Shown one piece after another: positions 54,553 through 64,000 of a stretch of DNA of 64,000 nucleotides (position 1 is the first letter of the stretch; each line of letters starts with the position of its first letter). Below the pieces are notes generated by a model. That model worked only from the letters and a program-made list of their open reading frames with translations, was not told the DNA's origin and did no database searches. The stretch is from NCBI RefSeq assembly GCF_000756715.1, contig NZ_CCSE01000001.1, positions 806,001-870,000 of the forward strand, given 5' to 3'. The translations under genes and the position numbers were made by a program. The DNA is from Jeotgalicoccus saudimassiliensis (GTDB taxonomy: Bacteria > Bacillota > Bacilli > Staphylococcales > Salinicoccaceae).

Positions 54553-55716
54553 ATGAAAATTGGAATAACATGTTATCCAAGTGTCGGCGGCAGCGGCGTC
54601 ATTGCGACTGAACTTGGACTTCAAATGGCCCGCCGCGGGCACGAGGTGCACTTTATTTCATCGAGTGTGCCGTTTCGGCTGGAGCATAATTATGATAATA
54701 TATACACGCATCGTACAGAGGTTAACGATTACAGCGTGTTCAAATATCCGCCGTACGATATTACTTTATCGAGTAAAATTTCAGAGGTCATCGACCGTTA
54801 TGATTTAGATGTCATTCATATGCATTATGCGATTCCGCATGCAGTGTGCGGCATTCTCGCACGTCAGATGTCCCGAAAAAAAGATGTCGGCATCGTCACG
54901 ACGCTGCACGGTACGGATATTACGGTACTCGGGCACGATATGTCACTCGTCAGCGCGATAAAGTTCGGCATCGACAATTCTGATATCACAACGTCCGTCA
55001 GTAACAGTCTGACCGAGGAAACGTACCAGCTGATTAATCCGGAGAGCGACATTCAGACGGTGTACAACTTCGTCGATGAAACGCGTTTTAACACGGATAA
55101 CAGAATGGAAATTAAGAATGAATTGAAAGAAAAACTGAACATTCCCGACAGTGCGAAAGTGCTCATGCATACTTCGAATTTCAGAAAGATAAAAAACGTG
55201 GATGACATTGTCCGCACGTTCCACGAGACGTCAAAGGAAATCGAATGTCATCTTGTGCTTGTCGGAGACGGCCCCGACATGTACAGCATCAGACAGCTGG
55301 TTCAGGAGCTCGGCATTGAAGACCGCGTTCACTTTTCCGGCCAGCAGTCCGACGTAAGCTCGTATTATAAACTGAGCGATGCATTTCTGCTCCTGAGCGC
55401 GAAGGAAAGTTTCGGCCTCGCGATGCTTGAGGCGATGTACTGCGGTGCGGTGCCGATCGGCTCAACAGCGGGCGGAATTTCCGAAGTTATCCGGCATAAT
55501 GAAACCGGCTATGTTGTCGGCGTCGGTGATTACAAAAAAGCAGCCGGGCATTTAATCAGACTGTTTGAAGACGATGCGCTCTATGAAGAGATGCAGAAAA
55601 ATATGCTTGAAGACGTTAAGAAGCGTTTTGACATGGACAGCATCGTCACTGAATATGAAAATTTATATACTAAGCTTTTAGCAGGTGAAAATGATGACGG
55701 AACAAAATCTGTTTAA
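54553..55716 (+). CDS. bshA: N-acetyl-alpha-D-glucosaminyl L-malate synthase
   Basis: A 387-residue GT4 glycosyltransferase making the first bacillithiol intermediate from UDP-GlcNAc and malate. The N-terminal glycine-rich loop CYPSVGGSGVIATELG and the EX7E motif ESFGLAMLEAM are intact. The pairing bshA-cca-birA is conserved; bshB1, which precedes bshA in B. subtilis, is absent here. GAGGTG precedes the ATG. A TATAAT lies at 54502-54507. Confidence 0.94.
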   Translation: MKIGITCYPSVGGSGVIATELGLQMARRGHEVHFISSSVPFRLEHNYDNIYTHRTEVNDYSVFKYPPYDITLSSKISEVIDRYDLDVIHMHYAIPHAVCGILARQMSRKKDVGIVTTLHGTDITVLGHDMSLVSAIKFGIDNSDITTSVSNSLTEETYQLINPESDIQTVYNFVDETRFNTDNRMEIKNELKEKLNIPDSAKVLMHTSNFRKIKNVDDIVRTFHETSKEIECHLVLVGDGPDMYSIRQLVQELGIEDRVHFSGQQSDVSSYYKLSDAFLLLSAKESFGLAMLEAMYCGAVPIGSTAGGISEVIRHNETGYVVGVGDYKKAAGHLIRLFEDDALYEEMQKNMLEDVKKRFDMDSIVTEYENLYTKLLAGENDDGTKSV

Positions 55717-56914
55717 AACCGGCGCGAAAATTATCGAGCGCTTTGAAAAACATAATTACGAAGGCTTTTTTGTCGGCGGGGCAGTGCGAGATTACACGCT
55801 CGGCCGCAGCGTAAGCGATGTCGATATTACAACCAACGCACTTCCCGATGAGATCGAGAATTTATTCGAAAAAACAATCGACGTCGGCAAGGAACACGGC
55901 ACGATAATCGTGCTGATGGACGATATTCCGTTTGAAGTGACAACATACCGCGTTGAGGGCGAGTATACCGATCACCGCCGGCCGGATAATGTGTACTTTA
56001 CACAGCACCTGACCGAGGACTTGAGCCGCCGTGATTTTACCATTAACGCGATGGCGATGACTCAGGCTATGGAGCTGCACGATCCGCACAACGGCATTAA
56101 AGATTTAAATAACAGGCTGATAAACACCGTCGGCCTTGCGAAAGAGCGTTTCTATGAAGATGCACTCCGCATGGTGCGTGCGGTCCGCTTTATGTCGCAG
56201 CTCGATTTTAAGCTGGCAGATGAAGCGAGAGAGGCAATTAAAGAGCATGCAGCCGCACTCGATTATGTGGCGGTGGAGCGTATTACGGCAGAGCTTGAAA
56301 AGCTGTACCGCGGTATTAACGTAGAAAGTGCGAAAGAGATGATTGCGCACACCGGACTGTTAAAATATATGCCGTTTTTCCGTCATATCGAAGCCGGTGA
56401 GTACGTCAGTACAAAGGCAGAGTCGCTCGTACAGGAAATTGCTGTTCATATATACAAAGACAGCAGTTTAAGTCAGCATTTAAGTGCGCTGAAGCTGTCA
56501 AACAAACAGAAAACCGCAATCAGAGAGTCTTTAAAAGTAATCGAAGCGCTGGAAGACGGCATCGATGAAAAGCTGATTGCATACCGTTTTGAAACGGGCA
56601 TTTTAACCGGCACAGATGCTATAATAAGATTAAACGCACTGCTCGGTGCACAGCATGCAAAACTTCTTGAACAGTCAATTGCGGCGAAGCCGGACTTAGT
56701 CATTAAAAACCGCAGCGAACTGCGTATTAACGGCAACAGTTTAATGTCCGCGCTGAATGCACGGGGCGGCCCGTGGCTCCGCGACTGTCTCGACAGCGCG
56801 GAAGAGGCGGTGCTCCTCGGAACTGTAAATAATAATGAATCAGAAATAATTAATTGGGTGAAATCACATGTCAAAAACGAAGACGGAAATATTGTCTTTA
56901 CTGATGGAAGGTAA
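55694..56914 (+). CDS. cca: CCA-adding tRNA nucleotidyltransferase
   Basis: A 406-residue class II polymerase that builds or repairs the tRNA 3' CCA end. The catalytic GGAVRDYTLGRSVSDVDITT (DxD in SDVDIT) and RRPDNVYFTQHLTEDLSRRD-type region (RRDFTINAMAM) are present. Start choice: AGGTG (55683-55687) gives 6 nt to ATG 55694 and 3 nt to ATG 55691. It overlaps bshA by 23 bp and birA by 47 bp. Confidence 0.94.
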   Translation: MTEQNLFKTGAKIIERFEKHNYEGFFVGGAVRDYTLGRSVSDVDITTNALPDEIENLFEKTIDVGKEHGTIIVLMDDIPFEVTTYRVEGEYTDHRRPDNVYFTQHLTEDLSRRDFTINAMAMTQAMELHDPHNGIKDLNNRLINTVGLAKERFYEDALRMVRAVRFMSQLDFKLADEAREAIKEHAAALDYVAVERITAELEKLYRGINVESAKEMIAHTGLLKYMPFFRHIEAGEYVSTKAESLVQEIAVHIYKDSSLSQHLSALKLSNKQKTAIRESLKVIEALEDGIDEKLIAYRFETGILTGTDAIIRLNALLGAQHAKLLEQSIAAKPDLVIKNRSELRINGNSLMSALNARGGPWLRDCLDSAEEAVLLGTVNNNESEIINWVKSHVKNEDGNIVFTDGR

Positions 56915-57824
56915 TTATTTATCAGGGGCAAAGCTCGCAGAAATGCTCGGTGTTTCGCGAACAGCTGTATGGAAAAATATTCAGCGCCTGAAAGAAGACG
57001 GCTACAGCATTGAAGCAGTTACAAACAAAGGCTACCGGCTCGTCGAAGCGTCGGGCAGGATCAACGAATCCCTGCTCGCCGGCACTGTACAGGAATCACA
57101 GCTCTTCGATGACCTAATCTACAAAAATACGATTGATTCCACACAGAATCACGCATTCAGGATTTTAGACCGGTATGATGGTAATATAGTAATCGTAAGC
57201 GGCCATCAGACCTCAGGCCGCGGACGCTTTAAACGCGAATGGCTGTCGCCTGCAGCGACGGGACTGTATATGTCGCTCGTACTGCGGCCGAACGTGACCA
57301 ATCAGAATATGATTGTCTTTAATTTATTTCTGTCTCTTGCTGTCAGCGATGCGATACGTGAGGCGACGGGACTTGAGAGCGGTATTAAGTGGCCGAACGA
57401 TATTTTTATCAACGACAAAAAAGTATGCGGATTTTTAACCGAAGTCATCAGCGCAGATAATATCGTGGAAACGATTGTCTGCGGCATCGGCATTAATATT
57501 AATCCGTCGGTGGAAACTGACGCACTCGGCACCGCAACGTCCATTACGGATGAGCTTGATAATGAATTTGATGTAAATCGGTTTATCAGTGTACTGTTTA
57601 GGAAAATAGAGTATTACTACGATAAGTTTTTACATGAATCATTCAGCGAAATTAAAGAAGACTGGCTGGATCAGGCGATTATTTTTAACCGCGAACTGAC
57701 GATTACAACAGTCAGGGAAAAACTGAGAGGTAAAGCTCTCGACATTACTGATGAAGGGTACCTGATCATACTGGACGGGGACCATAATATACATAAGGTA
57801 ATCAGTGCCGATATTGAAATTTAA
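56868..57824 (+). CDS. birA: Biotin-protein ligase / biotin operon repressor BirA
   Basis: A 318-residue bifunctional protein: N-terminal winged helix (LAEMLGVSRTAVWKNIQRLK), a biotin-ligase catalytic domain with GRGR at 117-120 (SGRGRFKREW) and KWPNDIFI, and a C-terminal SH3-like domain. It biotinylates acetyl-CoA carboxylase and represses biotin genes. The start inside cca is supported by GGGTGA and by the normal winged-helix beginning. Confidence 0.94.
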   Translation: MSKTKTEILSLLMEGNYLSGAKLAEMLGVSRTAVWKNIQRLKEDGYSIEAVTNKGYRLVEASGRINESLLAGTVQESQLFDDLIYKNTIDSTQNHAFRILDRYDGNIVIVSGHQTSGRGRFKREWLSPAATGLYMSLVLRPNVTNQNMIVFNLFLSLAVSDAIREATGLESGIKWPNDIFINDKKVCGFLTEVISADNIVETIVCGIGININPSVETDALGTATSITDELDNEFDVNRFISVLFRKIEYYYDKFLHESFSEIKEDWLDQAIIFNRELTITTVREKLRGKALDITDEGYLIILDGDHNIHKVISADIEI

Positions 57825-57836
57825 CCTGGTGATATA

Positions 57837-60356
57837 ATGTTAAATAAAACATTCGCCGTCGTCGATTTGGAGACGACCGGCAATAATTTGGAAAAAGACA
57901 ATATCATTCAACTGAGTATTGCTTTCGTGCGTAATTTTGAAATTACCGGACAGTACAATACTTTTTTAAGTGATGAAACAACAGTGTCACCGTTTATCCG
58001 TGAACTGACGAATATTTCGTCTGACATGCTGATCGGCGCACCGAAGTTTAAAGATGTCGCAGCAGAAATTAAGGAACAGCTGAATGATGCGGTCTTCGTT
58101 GCACATAACGTCGACTTCGATTTGACGTTCCTGAAATCTGCTTTTGATTCTGCAGGACTGACATATAATCCGGTACAGACACTCGATACGGTCGAACTCG
58201 CCCGTATCTTTCTGCCGTCTGTGGCCGGTTACCAGCTGCATCTCGTCTCGGAACACCTCGGCATTGAACTGTCCCAGGCACACCGGGCGGATGAAGATGC
58301 GCGTGCCACGGCGGAAGTACTGATTTACATCATGCGGAAAATGACCCGCATGCATCGTGAAACGCTGATAAAAATTTATCATCTCTCGAAAATGATGCGG
58401 ACGAATTTAACGGATCTGCTGTTTTCAATTCTGAACAGATATTCAGACGACAATGATGACAATATTATCAGCTACAATCAGTTTTATATTAAAGAGTCTG
58501 ACGTGACGCATAAAAACATTGAGCCGGTAACTGTTCACGATCTTTATCATAAATATCTCGACATGACGGGGAACGAATACCGTGAAGACCAGTACAAGCT
58601 TGCGCTGTTAATTTACGATTCACTCGTCGACGGCAGGTATCACGCGATAGAGGCGTATACAGGGCTCGGTAAGAGCGATGCGTTTCTCATTGCGGCACTC
58701 AGCTACTATTCAGCACATGATGCACAGGTAGTCGTGTCGACGTCGCGTAAAATTTTACAGAATCAATTGATTGAGCAGTCGTTAATGCGCCTTCGTCAGG
58801 TCGTGTCGTATGACACGCCGTTTGCACTGTTAAAAGGGAAGCTGAACTACGTCGATCTGAACGCATTTACTGCACTGCTGCAGCTCGATGATTCGAATCC
58901 TGAAATCTGTTTCCTTAAAATGCGCATGCTTGTCTGGCTCATTGAAACGGAAACGGGTGATCTGTCGGAAGTCAATCTGCGCGGACCGGAGAAGTCATAC
59001 TATGAAACGATGCTGATTCAGGCAGGGGATAAAAAACATCATTTTTACTTTAAGCGTGCATTGTCCAATGCGAAAAAAGTGCCGATTATCGTAACGAATC
59101 ATTATTTCCTGAACGACTGTCTGAATAACCTGGAAGGCATTCAGGCGCTCATTATCGATGAGGCCCATCAGCTGAAACAGGCACTCGACCTGAAAGAACG
59201 CCGGACGTTCAACTATCCGGAACTGAAGTTTTTTATCGGGCAGGTGGGGCTCATTAATCAGGACAGGCTGCTTGCGGGATACAGTAAAACAAACAGTGCG
59301 GTATCACTGTATCTCCTCGAAGATATCGTCATTAATTTAAATAAAAATATCGATCTCGTGTTCCAGCAGCTGTCGTGGAAAAAAATTGACGATGCGCTCG
59401 AAACACTCGACAGCATCGTGAAATTTACGGATATGTTTCTCAGCACAATCCGCGGCACGGACAACTACCAGGCGCTGTACAATCATATGCATTACTTCGA
59501 TGCATCGCTGAAAAGTCTCCGTCACGCAATTCAGTACGATGACTATCATATTAAGAGCAGCAGAAACTTCCAGAAAACGGAAGTGACCATCCGTACGGAA
59601 GTGCTCGATACGCTGGCCGATGCACTGCGGACGATTCCGTGCCAGATTCTGCTGTCCGGCACGCTTGAAGTGCACGACAGCTTTAAACATTTAAAATACT
59701 GGTTCGGCGATTACGACTTTAAGACGACGGTCATGAACAATACGTCGATGTACAGCGATATCAGGCTCTTTATCCCGAATGATATAGAGAGCTATGATCC
59801 TAAAGACGACAATTATATAATTGACATTCTCGATTATATTGCGCTGTATTTAAGCGAAACGGACTCGAAGCTCGTCGTTATATTTTCGAACTACGAACTG
59901 CTTGAGCGGGTGTACAGTTTCACAGGGGACATCGAACTGTTCGATGAAATCCCAGTACTCCGCCAGACGCACAACTCGAACAACGAGAAGCTGCTCGGGC
60001 AGTATAACCAGCTGAGCCAGTGTCTGCTGCTCGGGACTTATACCTTCACAGAAGGCATTAACCTGGTCAGCGATAAAGACAAAGCACTGATGCTGACGAA
60101 GCTGCCGTTCCCGGTACCAAAAGGCGACAGCAGTTTCAGGGACTTTTATACGACGGACCTGCCGGAAGCTGTCATTCACTTCAGGCAGATCATCGGACGC
60201 GTCAAGCGGAGCAGTGAAGACAAAGGTGTCGTACTGCTGTTTGACGACCGGATTATGACGAAACCGTATAAAAATGCATTTTTAAAATATTTTCCTGAAG
60301 AAAATGTGATTCATGACACCAGAGAAACTTTTAAAGCGCTCCTTTTTGGTCTATAA
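57837..60356 (+). CDS. dinG: DinG-family 3'-5' exonuclease/helicase-like protein
   Basis: An 839-residue fusion of an N-terminal DEDD exonuclease domain (FAVVDLETTG with D10 and E12, NVDFDLTFL, HRADEDARATAEVL) and a C-terminal XPD-like superfamily 2 domain (EAYTGLGKS at 272-280, DEAH at 441-444, and a late QIIGRVKRS motif VI). Firmicute members of this type lack the iron-sulfur cluster of E. coli DinG, and no four-cysteine group is seen here. Walker A has Tyr where EAGTG or EASTG is usual. Confidence 0.92.
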   Translation: MLNKTFAVVDLETTGNNLEKDNIIQLSIAFVRNFEITGQYNTFLSDETTVSPFIRELTNISSDMLIGAPKFKDVAAEIKEQLNDAVFVAHNVDFDLTFLKSAFDSAGLTYNPVQTLDTVELARIFLPSVAGYQLHLVSEHLGIELSQAHRADEDARATAEVLIYIMRKMTRMHRETLIKIYHLSKMMRTNLTDLLFSILNRYSDDNDDNIISYNQFYIKESDVTHKNIEPVTVHDLYHKYLDMTGNEYREDQYKLALLIYDSLVDGRYHAIEAYTGLGKSDAFLIAALSYYSAHDAQVVVSTSRKILQNQLIEQSLMRLRQVVSYDTPFALLKGKLNYVDLNAFTALLQLDDSNPEICFLKMRMLVWLIETETGDLSEVNLRGPEKSYYETMLIQAGDKKHHFYFKRALSNAKKVPIIVTNHYFLNDCLNNLEGIQALIIDEAHQLKQALDLKERRTFNYPELKFFIGQVGLINQDRLLAGYSKTNSAVSLYLLEDIVINLNKNIDLVFQQLSWKKIDDALETLDSIVKFTDMFLSTIRGTDNYQALYNHMHYFDASLKSLRHAIQYDDYHIKSSRNFQKTEVTIRTEVLDTLADALRTIPCQILLSGTLEVHDSFKHLKYWFGDYDFKTTVMNNTSMYSDIRLFIPNDIESYDPKDDNYIIDILDYIALYLSETDSKLVVIFSNYELLERVYSFTGDIELFDEIPVLRQTHNSNNEKLLGQYNQLSQCLLLGTYTFTEGINLVSDKDKALMLTKLPFPVPKGDSSFRDFYTTDLPEAVIHFRQIIGRVKRSSEDKGVVLLFDDRIMTKPYKNAFLKYFPEENVIHDTRETFKALLFGL

Positions 60357-60388
60357 TAAGGAAAACATAATTGTTAGGAGACTGCAGC

Positions 60389-61573
60389 ATGGAATTATCA
60401 AAAAAGGTAAAGTCAATCACACCCAGCCAAACGATAGAAATCACTAATACTGCAAGACAATTAAAAGCTGAAGGCGTCGATGTAATCAGCCTGTCGGCAG
60501 GCGAACCGGATTTTAACACCCCGGATGAGATTATCGAAGCTGTGTACGAAGCTGCAAAAGCAGGCCATACTAAATATACAGCATCTGCCGGACTCCCTGA
60601 ATTACGCGAAGCAATCGCCCGTAAAATGAAGCGCGACAACAACCTGGAATATGCAGCGAACGAAGTTTACGTCGGCAACGGCGCAAAACAGGTTCTGTAT
60701 AACATCTTCATGGCAACGCTTGACGAAGGCGATGAGGTCATCGTACCCGCACCGTACTGGGTCAGCTACACCGAACAGGTTAAAATTGTCGGCGGCGAGC
60801 CGGTTACGGCGGTCACTTCGGTAGACAATCAGTTTAAACTGACACCCGAACTTCTGAAAGCGCATATTACAGAAAAAACGAAAATGCTCGTCTTAAATAC
60901 TCCGAACAATCCAACGGGATCTGTCTATACGAAAGAGGAACTTCAGGCACTTGCCGATGTTCTTGCAGATACTGATATAATTATCGTCGTCGATGAGATT
61001 TACGAAGTGCTTACATACGGTGAGCCGCAAGTATCCATCGCGTCATTAAATGATAAAATCAAGGCGCAGACAATCATCGTCAACGGCGTCAGCAAGTCAC
61101 ATGCAATGACAGGCTGGAGAGTCGGCTATGCCTGCGGTGACAAAGAGCTTATCTCCGCGCTCTCGTCACTGACATCGCAGTCTACAACAAGCGTTGCAGA
61201 ACCGGCGCAGTACGGTGCAATCGCAGCATACGATATGGCACCGGAATCTGCTGAAAAGTACCGCGCCATCTTTGAAGCACGCCGCGACAACGCATATGAA
61301 AAAATTATGGAACTGCCGCATGTCACATGCGTTAAACCGGAAGGCGCATTTTACCTGTTCCCGTACATGCAGACCGTGGCAGAAAAATGCGGCTACAATA
61401 CAGTGGACGACTTTGTTAAAGATGTCCTCCGCGAAAAGCATGTGGCATTCGTTCCGGGCTCGGGCTTCGGTACTCCGGAATACGCCCGTATCAGCTACTC
61501 GCTGAACGAAGAAACATTTAACGATGCGCTTCGCCGCATCAAGGAATTTATCGAAGAAAAAACTAAAATCTAA
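60389..61573 (+). CDS. aspB: Aspartate aminotransferase
   Basis: A 394-residue class I PLP aminotransferase (Bacillus-type AspB). The PLP lysine is K236 in VNGVSKSHAMTGWRVGY; NTPNNPTGSVYTKEEL and YRAIFEARRD are other family marks. ATG 60389 follows AGGAGA at 7 nt; the upstream frame from 60371 is rejected. dinG-aspB-asnS-dnaD-nth follows the Bacillus order, without panBCD between birA and dinG and without ypmA-ypmB before aspB. Confidence 0.94.
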   Translation: MELSKKVKSITPSQTIEITNTARQLKAEGVDVISLSAGEPDFNTPDEIIEAVYEAAKAGHTKYTASAGLPELREAIARKMKRDNNLEYAANEVYVGNGAKQVLYNIFMATLDEGDEVIVPAPYWVSYTEQVKIVGGEPVTAVTSVDNQFKLTPELLKAHITEKTKMLVLNTPNNPTGSVYTKEELQALADVLADTDIIIVVDEIYEVLTYGEPQVSIASLNDKIKAQTIIVNGVSKSHAMTGWRVGYACGDKELISALSSLTSQSTTSVAEPAQYGAIAAYDMAPESAEKYRAIFEARRDNAYEKIMELPHVTCVKPEGAFYLFPYMQTVAEKCGYNTVDDFVKDVLREKHVAFVPGSGFGTPEYARISYSLNEETFNDALRRIKEFIEEKTKI

Positions 61574-61587
61574 GGATGTATTAAGTT

Positions 61588-62877
61588 ATGAAAATCACTA
61601 TTAACCAGGCACCACAATATGTTGGACAGGAAGTAACAATCGGCAGCTGGCTGCTGCAAAAACGCGGCAGCGGTAAACTGCAGTTCCTTCAGCTACGCGA
61701 CGGCACAGGCTTTATGCAGGGTGTCGTTGTTAAAGCAAACGACGAAGAACTCTTCAACGTTGCGAAGGGGCTGAATCAGGAAACGTCGATGTACGTGACA
61801 GGAATGATTAAAGAAGACGAGCGTTCTTCATTCGGCTACGAAATGGAAGTTTCAGGCATTGAAATTATCCAGAGTGCCGAAGGATATCCGATCACACCGA
61901 AAGAACACGGACCTGAATTCCTGCTTGATAACAGACATCTATGGCTCCGTTCAAGAAAACAGCATGCTGTTATGAACATCAGAAACCAGATTATTAAGAG
62001 CACGTATGACTTTTACTTCGAGAACGGCTTTAAGAAAATTGATTCACCGATTTTAACGAGCAGTTCACCGGAAGGTACGACGGAGTTATTCCACACTAAA
62101 TACTTCGACGAAGATGCCTATCTGTCTCAAAGCGGTCAGCTGTACGCTGAAGCCGGTGCAATGGCACACGGAAAAGTATTTACATTCGGACCGACATTCC
62201 GCGCAGAGAAGTCAAAAACACGCCGTCATTTAATCGAGTTCTGGATGATCGAGCCGGAAATGGCATTTTATAACCACGAAGACAGCCTTGTAGTCCAGGA
62301 GCAGTACGTTGAGTACCTTGCGAAAAATGTACTCGAGCACTGTAAACTCGACCTCGAGGCGCTGGGACGCGACACGACAGTTTTAGAAAATATTAAAGCA
62401 CCGTTCCCGCGTATTTCATACACGGACGCAATCGAGCTGCTGCACGAAAAAGGATTCGACGATATCCAGTGGGGCGACGACTTCGGTTCTCCGCACGAGA
62501 CTGAAATCGCAAACAGCTTCGACAAACCGGTATTTATCGTCAACTATCCGAAGGAAATCAAATCATTCTACATGAGCACTAACCCGGAAGATCCGCGTAC
62601 AGTGCTGTGTGCCGATTTAATTGCACCTGAAGGCTACGGTGAAATCATCGGGGGCAGTGAGCGTATTTCCGACTACGACGAGCTTAAAGAGCGAATTATT
62701 GAGTCGGGACTTAACGTCGATGCTTACGAGTGGTACCTTGACCTCCGTAAATACGGAAGTGTGCCTCACTCGGGATTCGGACTGGGACTTGAACGTGCCG
62801 TTGCATGGTTCTCAGGCGTTCAGCACGTGAGAGAAACTGCACCGTTCCCAAGATTATTAAATCGTTTATACCCATAA
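61588..62877 (+). CDS. asnS: Asparaginyl-tRNA synthetase
   Basis: A 429-residue class IIb synthetase: an N-terminal OB-fold anticodon domain ([20 protein letters not shown]), class II motif 2 ([20 protein letters not shown]) and motif 3 ([20 protein letters not shown]). No T-box leader is visible in the 14-bp gap after aspB, which suggests transcription from aspB. Confidence 0.95.
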   Translation: MKITINQAPQYVGQEVTIGSWLLQKRGSGKLQFLQLRDGTGFMQGVVVKANDEELFNVAKGLNQETSMYVTGMIKEDERSSFGYEMEVSGIEIIQSAEGYPITPKEHGPEFLLDNRHLWLRSRKQHAVMNIRNQIIKSTYDFYFENGFKKIDSPILTSSSPEGTTELFHTKYFDEDAYLSQSGQLYAEAGAMAHGKVFTFGPTFRAEKSKTRRHLIEFWMIEPEMAFYNHEDSLVVQEQYVEYLAKNVLEHCKLDLEALGRDTTVLENIKAPFPRISYTDAIELLHEKGFDDIQWGDDFGSPHETEIANSFDKPVFIVNYPKEIKSFYMSTNPEDPRTVLCADLIAPEGYGEIIGGSERISDYDELKERIIESGLNVDAYEWYLDLRKYGSVPHSGFGLGLERAVAWFSGVQHVRETAPFPRLLNRLYP

Positions 62878-62881
62878 AAAC

Positions 62882-62914
62882 AATGGAGATGTTAGGTTCC
62901 CTAATGTCTCCATT
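62882..62914 (+). other. Strong hairpin without T tract between asnS and dnaD
   Basis: A 15-bp stem with two internal G-T/T-G positions (62882-62896 with 62900-62914) closes a 3-nt loop. No run of T follows; the next bases are CTGCTGTTGG, which leads to the dnaD ribosome site. It may be a processing site, an RNA stabiliser or a degenerate terminator. Confidence 0.6.
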
Positions 62915-62934
62915 CTGCTGTTGGAGGGAAAAAT

Positions 62935-63558
62935 ATGGTTAACGATTATTTAAAATACATTACCGTTCCGGTCAATAAAATTCTGCTGGATAATTACGCG
63001 GCAATCGGACTCGATGAACGCGGCGTCATTATTTTAATCAAGCTGCTGGAACGTCACCGCACGTACAACACGCCGCTTGATTTCAGCGAATTGCTGAGCG
63101 GAACAACATTAAATGAAAGCGAACTGACGCACATTATTCAGTCGCTGATTAAAGAGCGCCTGATGGAGCTCGACACGCATGAAATTGACGGCAAGTATAC
63201 CGAAACGTATAATTTTGATCCGCTTTATGCGAAACTCGAGGACTTTATCATGCTGGAAGAAAAAGCGCCGGTGAAAGACGATACGTCACTGCGCGAACTG
63301 TTTGAATACATCGAACAGCTGTACGGACGGGCAATCAGTCCGAATGAATACCAGCGCCTGAACAGCTGGATGAACGATTCGAACTATCAGCCGGAGCAGA
63401 TTCAGGACGCGGTGGACATCGCGTATAAAAGTAACATTACATCGCTGCAGTACGTGGAACGTATTTTGAGCAGCACATCGAAAAGCGAGCCGGTGAAAGG
63501 GACAGGCCTGCCTGTCATATCATGGCTGGATGGAGGTAGCCGACTTGACAACAAGTAA
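62935..63558 (+). CDS. dnaD: DNA replication protein DnaD
   Basis: A 207-residue primosomal protein with an N-terminal winged helix (LDERGVIILIKLLERH) and a C-terminal DnaD/DDBH2 domain (YGRAISPNEYQRLNSWMND, then DAVDIAYKSNITSLQYVERIL). It helps load the replicative helicase at oriC and restart sites. Its end overlaps nth. Confidence 0.93.
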   Translation: MVNDYLKYITVPVNKILLDNYAAIGLDERGVIILIKLLERHRTYNTPLDFSELLSGTTLNESELTHIIQSLIKERLMELDTHEIDGKYTETYNFDPLYAKLEDFIMLEEKAPVKDDTSLRELFEYIEQLYGRAISPNEYQRLNSWMNDSNYQPEQIQDAVDIAYKSNITSLQYVERILSSTSKSEPVKGTGLPVISWLDGGSRLDNK

Positions 63559-64000
63559 GAAAAAAACGATGGAGTTTATCGACGTCATCGCGGAAATGTT
63601 TCCGGATGCCGAAGCCGAACTCAACTACACAAACCCGTTTGAACTGACAATTGCTGTGCTGCTGAGTGCACAGACGACAGACGTCGGGGTGAACAGGGTG
63701 ACAGAAGGTCTATTTAAGAGATTTAAAACGCCGGAAGACTATCTGGCTGTGGACGTTGCTGAGATTGAAAAGTACATTAAAACAATTGGACTCTACCGGA
63801 CGAAAGCGAAAAATATACAAAAGCTGTGCCGTGATTTAATCGATAAATACAACGGCGAAATCCCGGGGAACTACGATGACCTCGTATCACTTGCCGGAGT
63901 CGGGCGGAAAACTGCGAACGTTGTGCTCTCTGTGGCATTTGATACGCCGCGAATCGCAGTCGATACGCACGTTGAACGCATATCGAAGCGACTCGGTATC
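63545..64000 (+). CDS. nth: Endonuclease III (3'-truncated by window edge)
   Basis: The first 152 codons of a DNA glycosylase/AP lyase for oxidised pyrimidines. The helix-hairpin-helix region is LVSLAGVGRKTANVVLSVAF with catalytic K122, and D140 lies in IAVDTHVERISKR; these equal the E. coli catalytic pair in context. TTG 63545 follows GGAGGT and overlaps dnaD by 14 bp. The C-terminal [4Fe-4S] cluster region lies beyond the window. Confidence 0.94.
   Translation, partial: MTTSKKKTMEFIDVIAEMFPDAEAELNYTNPFELTIAVLLSAQTTDVGVNRVTEGLFKRFKTPEDYLAVDVAEIEKYIKTIGLYRTKAKNIQKLCRDLIDKYNGEIPGNYDDLVSLAGVGRKTANVVLSVAFDTPRIAVDTHVERISKRLGI

Overview
The window is a compact stretch of core bacterial chromosome from a low-to-moderate-GC member of the Bacillales. 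Gene content and order follow the Bacillus subtilis map closely (xseA-xseB-ispA-dxs-yqxC-argR-recN; bkd; rnz-yqkD-nudF-fur-xerD-deoB; scpAB-rluB-resABCDE; cmk-rpsA-der-gpsA-yphEF-hup-hepS-menG-hepT-ndk-aro; ypiA-ypiB-ypiF-qcrABC-ypjA; bshA-cca-birA-dinG-aspB-asnS-dnaD-nth). Every sporulation locus that interrupts this order in B. subtilis is missing (spoIVB-spo0A, spoIIA/spoVA, dacB-spmAB, spoIVA). Together with an EbpS-type LysM protein and a staphylococcal-type Fur, this suggests a non-sporulating Staphylococcaceae lineage outside Staphylococcus proper (Salinicoccus/Jeotgalicoccus-like). That is an inference: unlike S. aureus it has dxs (MEP isoprenoid pathway) and a cytochrome bc complex. 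No tRNA, rRNA, CRISPR, insertion sequence or prophage gene was seen.

Layout. 1-7.3 kb: exonuclease VII, isoprenoid synthesis (ispA, dxs), an S4-type RNA methyltransferase, argR with an ARG box, recN, and a small membrane protein. 7.5-15.8 kb: an eight-gene branched-chain amino acid/acyl-CoA cluster (ptb, bcd, buk, lpdV, bkdAA, bkdAB, bkdB) followed by bacilliredoxin brxB and an antisense 33-aa Prli42-like miniprotein. 16-23.3 kb: an M20 peptidase, an AraC-type regulator, rnz overlapping a convergent alpha/beta hydrolase, nudF, fur, xerD, deoB. 23.4-23.7 kb: tandem array 1. 23.8-32.8 kb: DUF309 gene, scpAB, rluB, resABC (cytochrome c maturation), resDE (redox two-component system), ribU. 32.9-33.5 kb: tandem array 2. 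33.6-52.8 kb: ferredoxin, ebpS-like, cmk, plsC, rpsA, der, gpsA, yphE, yphF, hup, heptaprenyl/menaquinone genes, ndk, aroC-aroB-aroA, ypiA-ypiB-ypiF, qcrABC, ypjA. 52.9-54.4 kb: a YugP-type metallopeptidase and tandem array 3. 54.5-64 kb: bacillithiol gene bshA, cca, birA, dinG, aspB, asnS, dnaD and the start of nth.

Functional links. dxs and ispA supply prenyl units; hepS/hepT make the heptaprenyl tail and menG methylates menaquinone; qcrABC oxidises menaquinol; resABC attaches heme to the c-type cytochrome domain of QcrC; resDE probably sets expression of that respiratory chain. The bkd block converts leucine, isoleucine and valine to branched acyl-CoAs, the primers of branched fatty acids.

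The most unusual content is three intergenic tandem arrays with different sequences but the same 41-bp period (about 7, 16 and 17 copies, almost without indels). Each unit carries a short inverted repeat. I know of no described family that matches them; all other DNA here is ordinary core genome.
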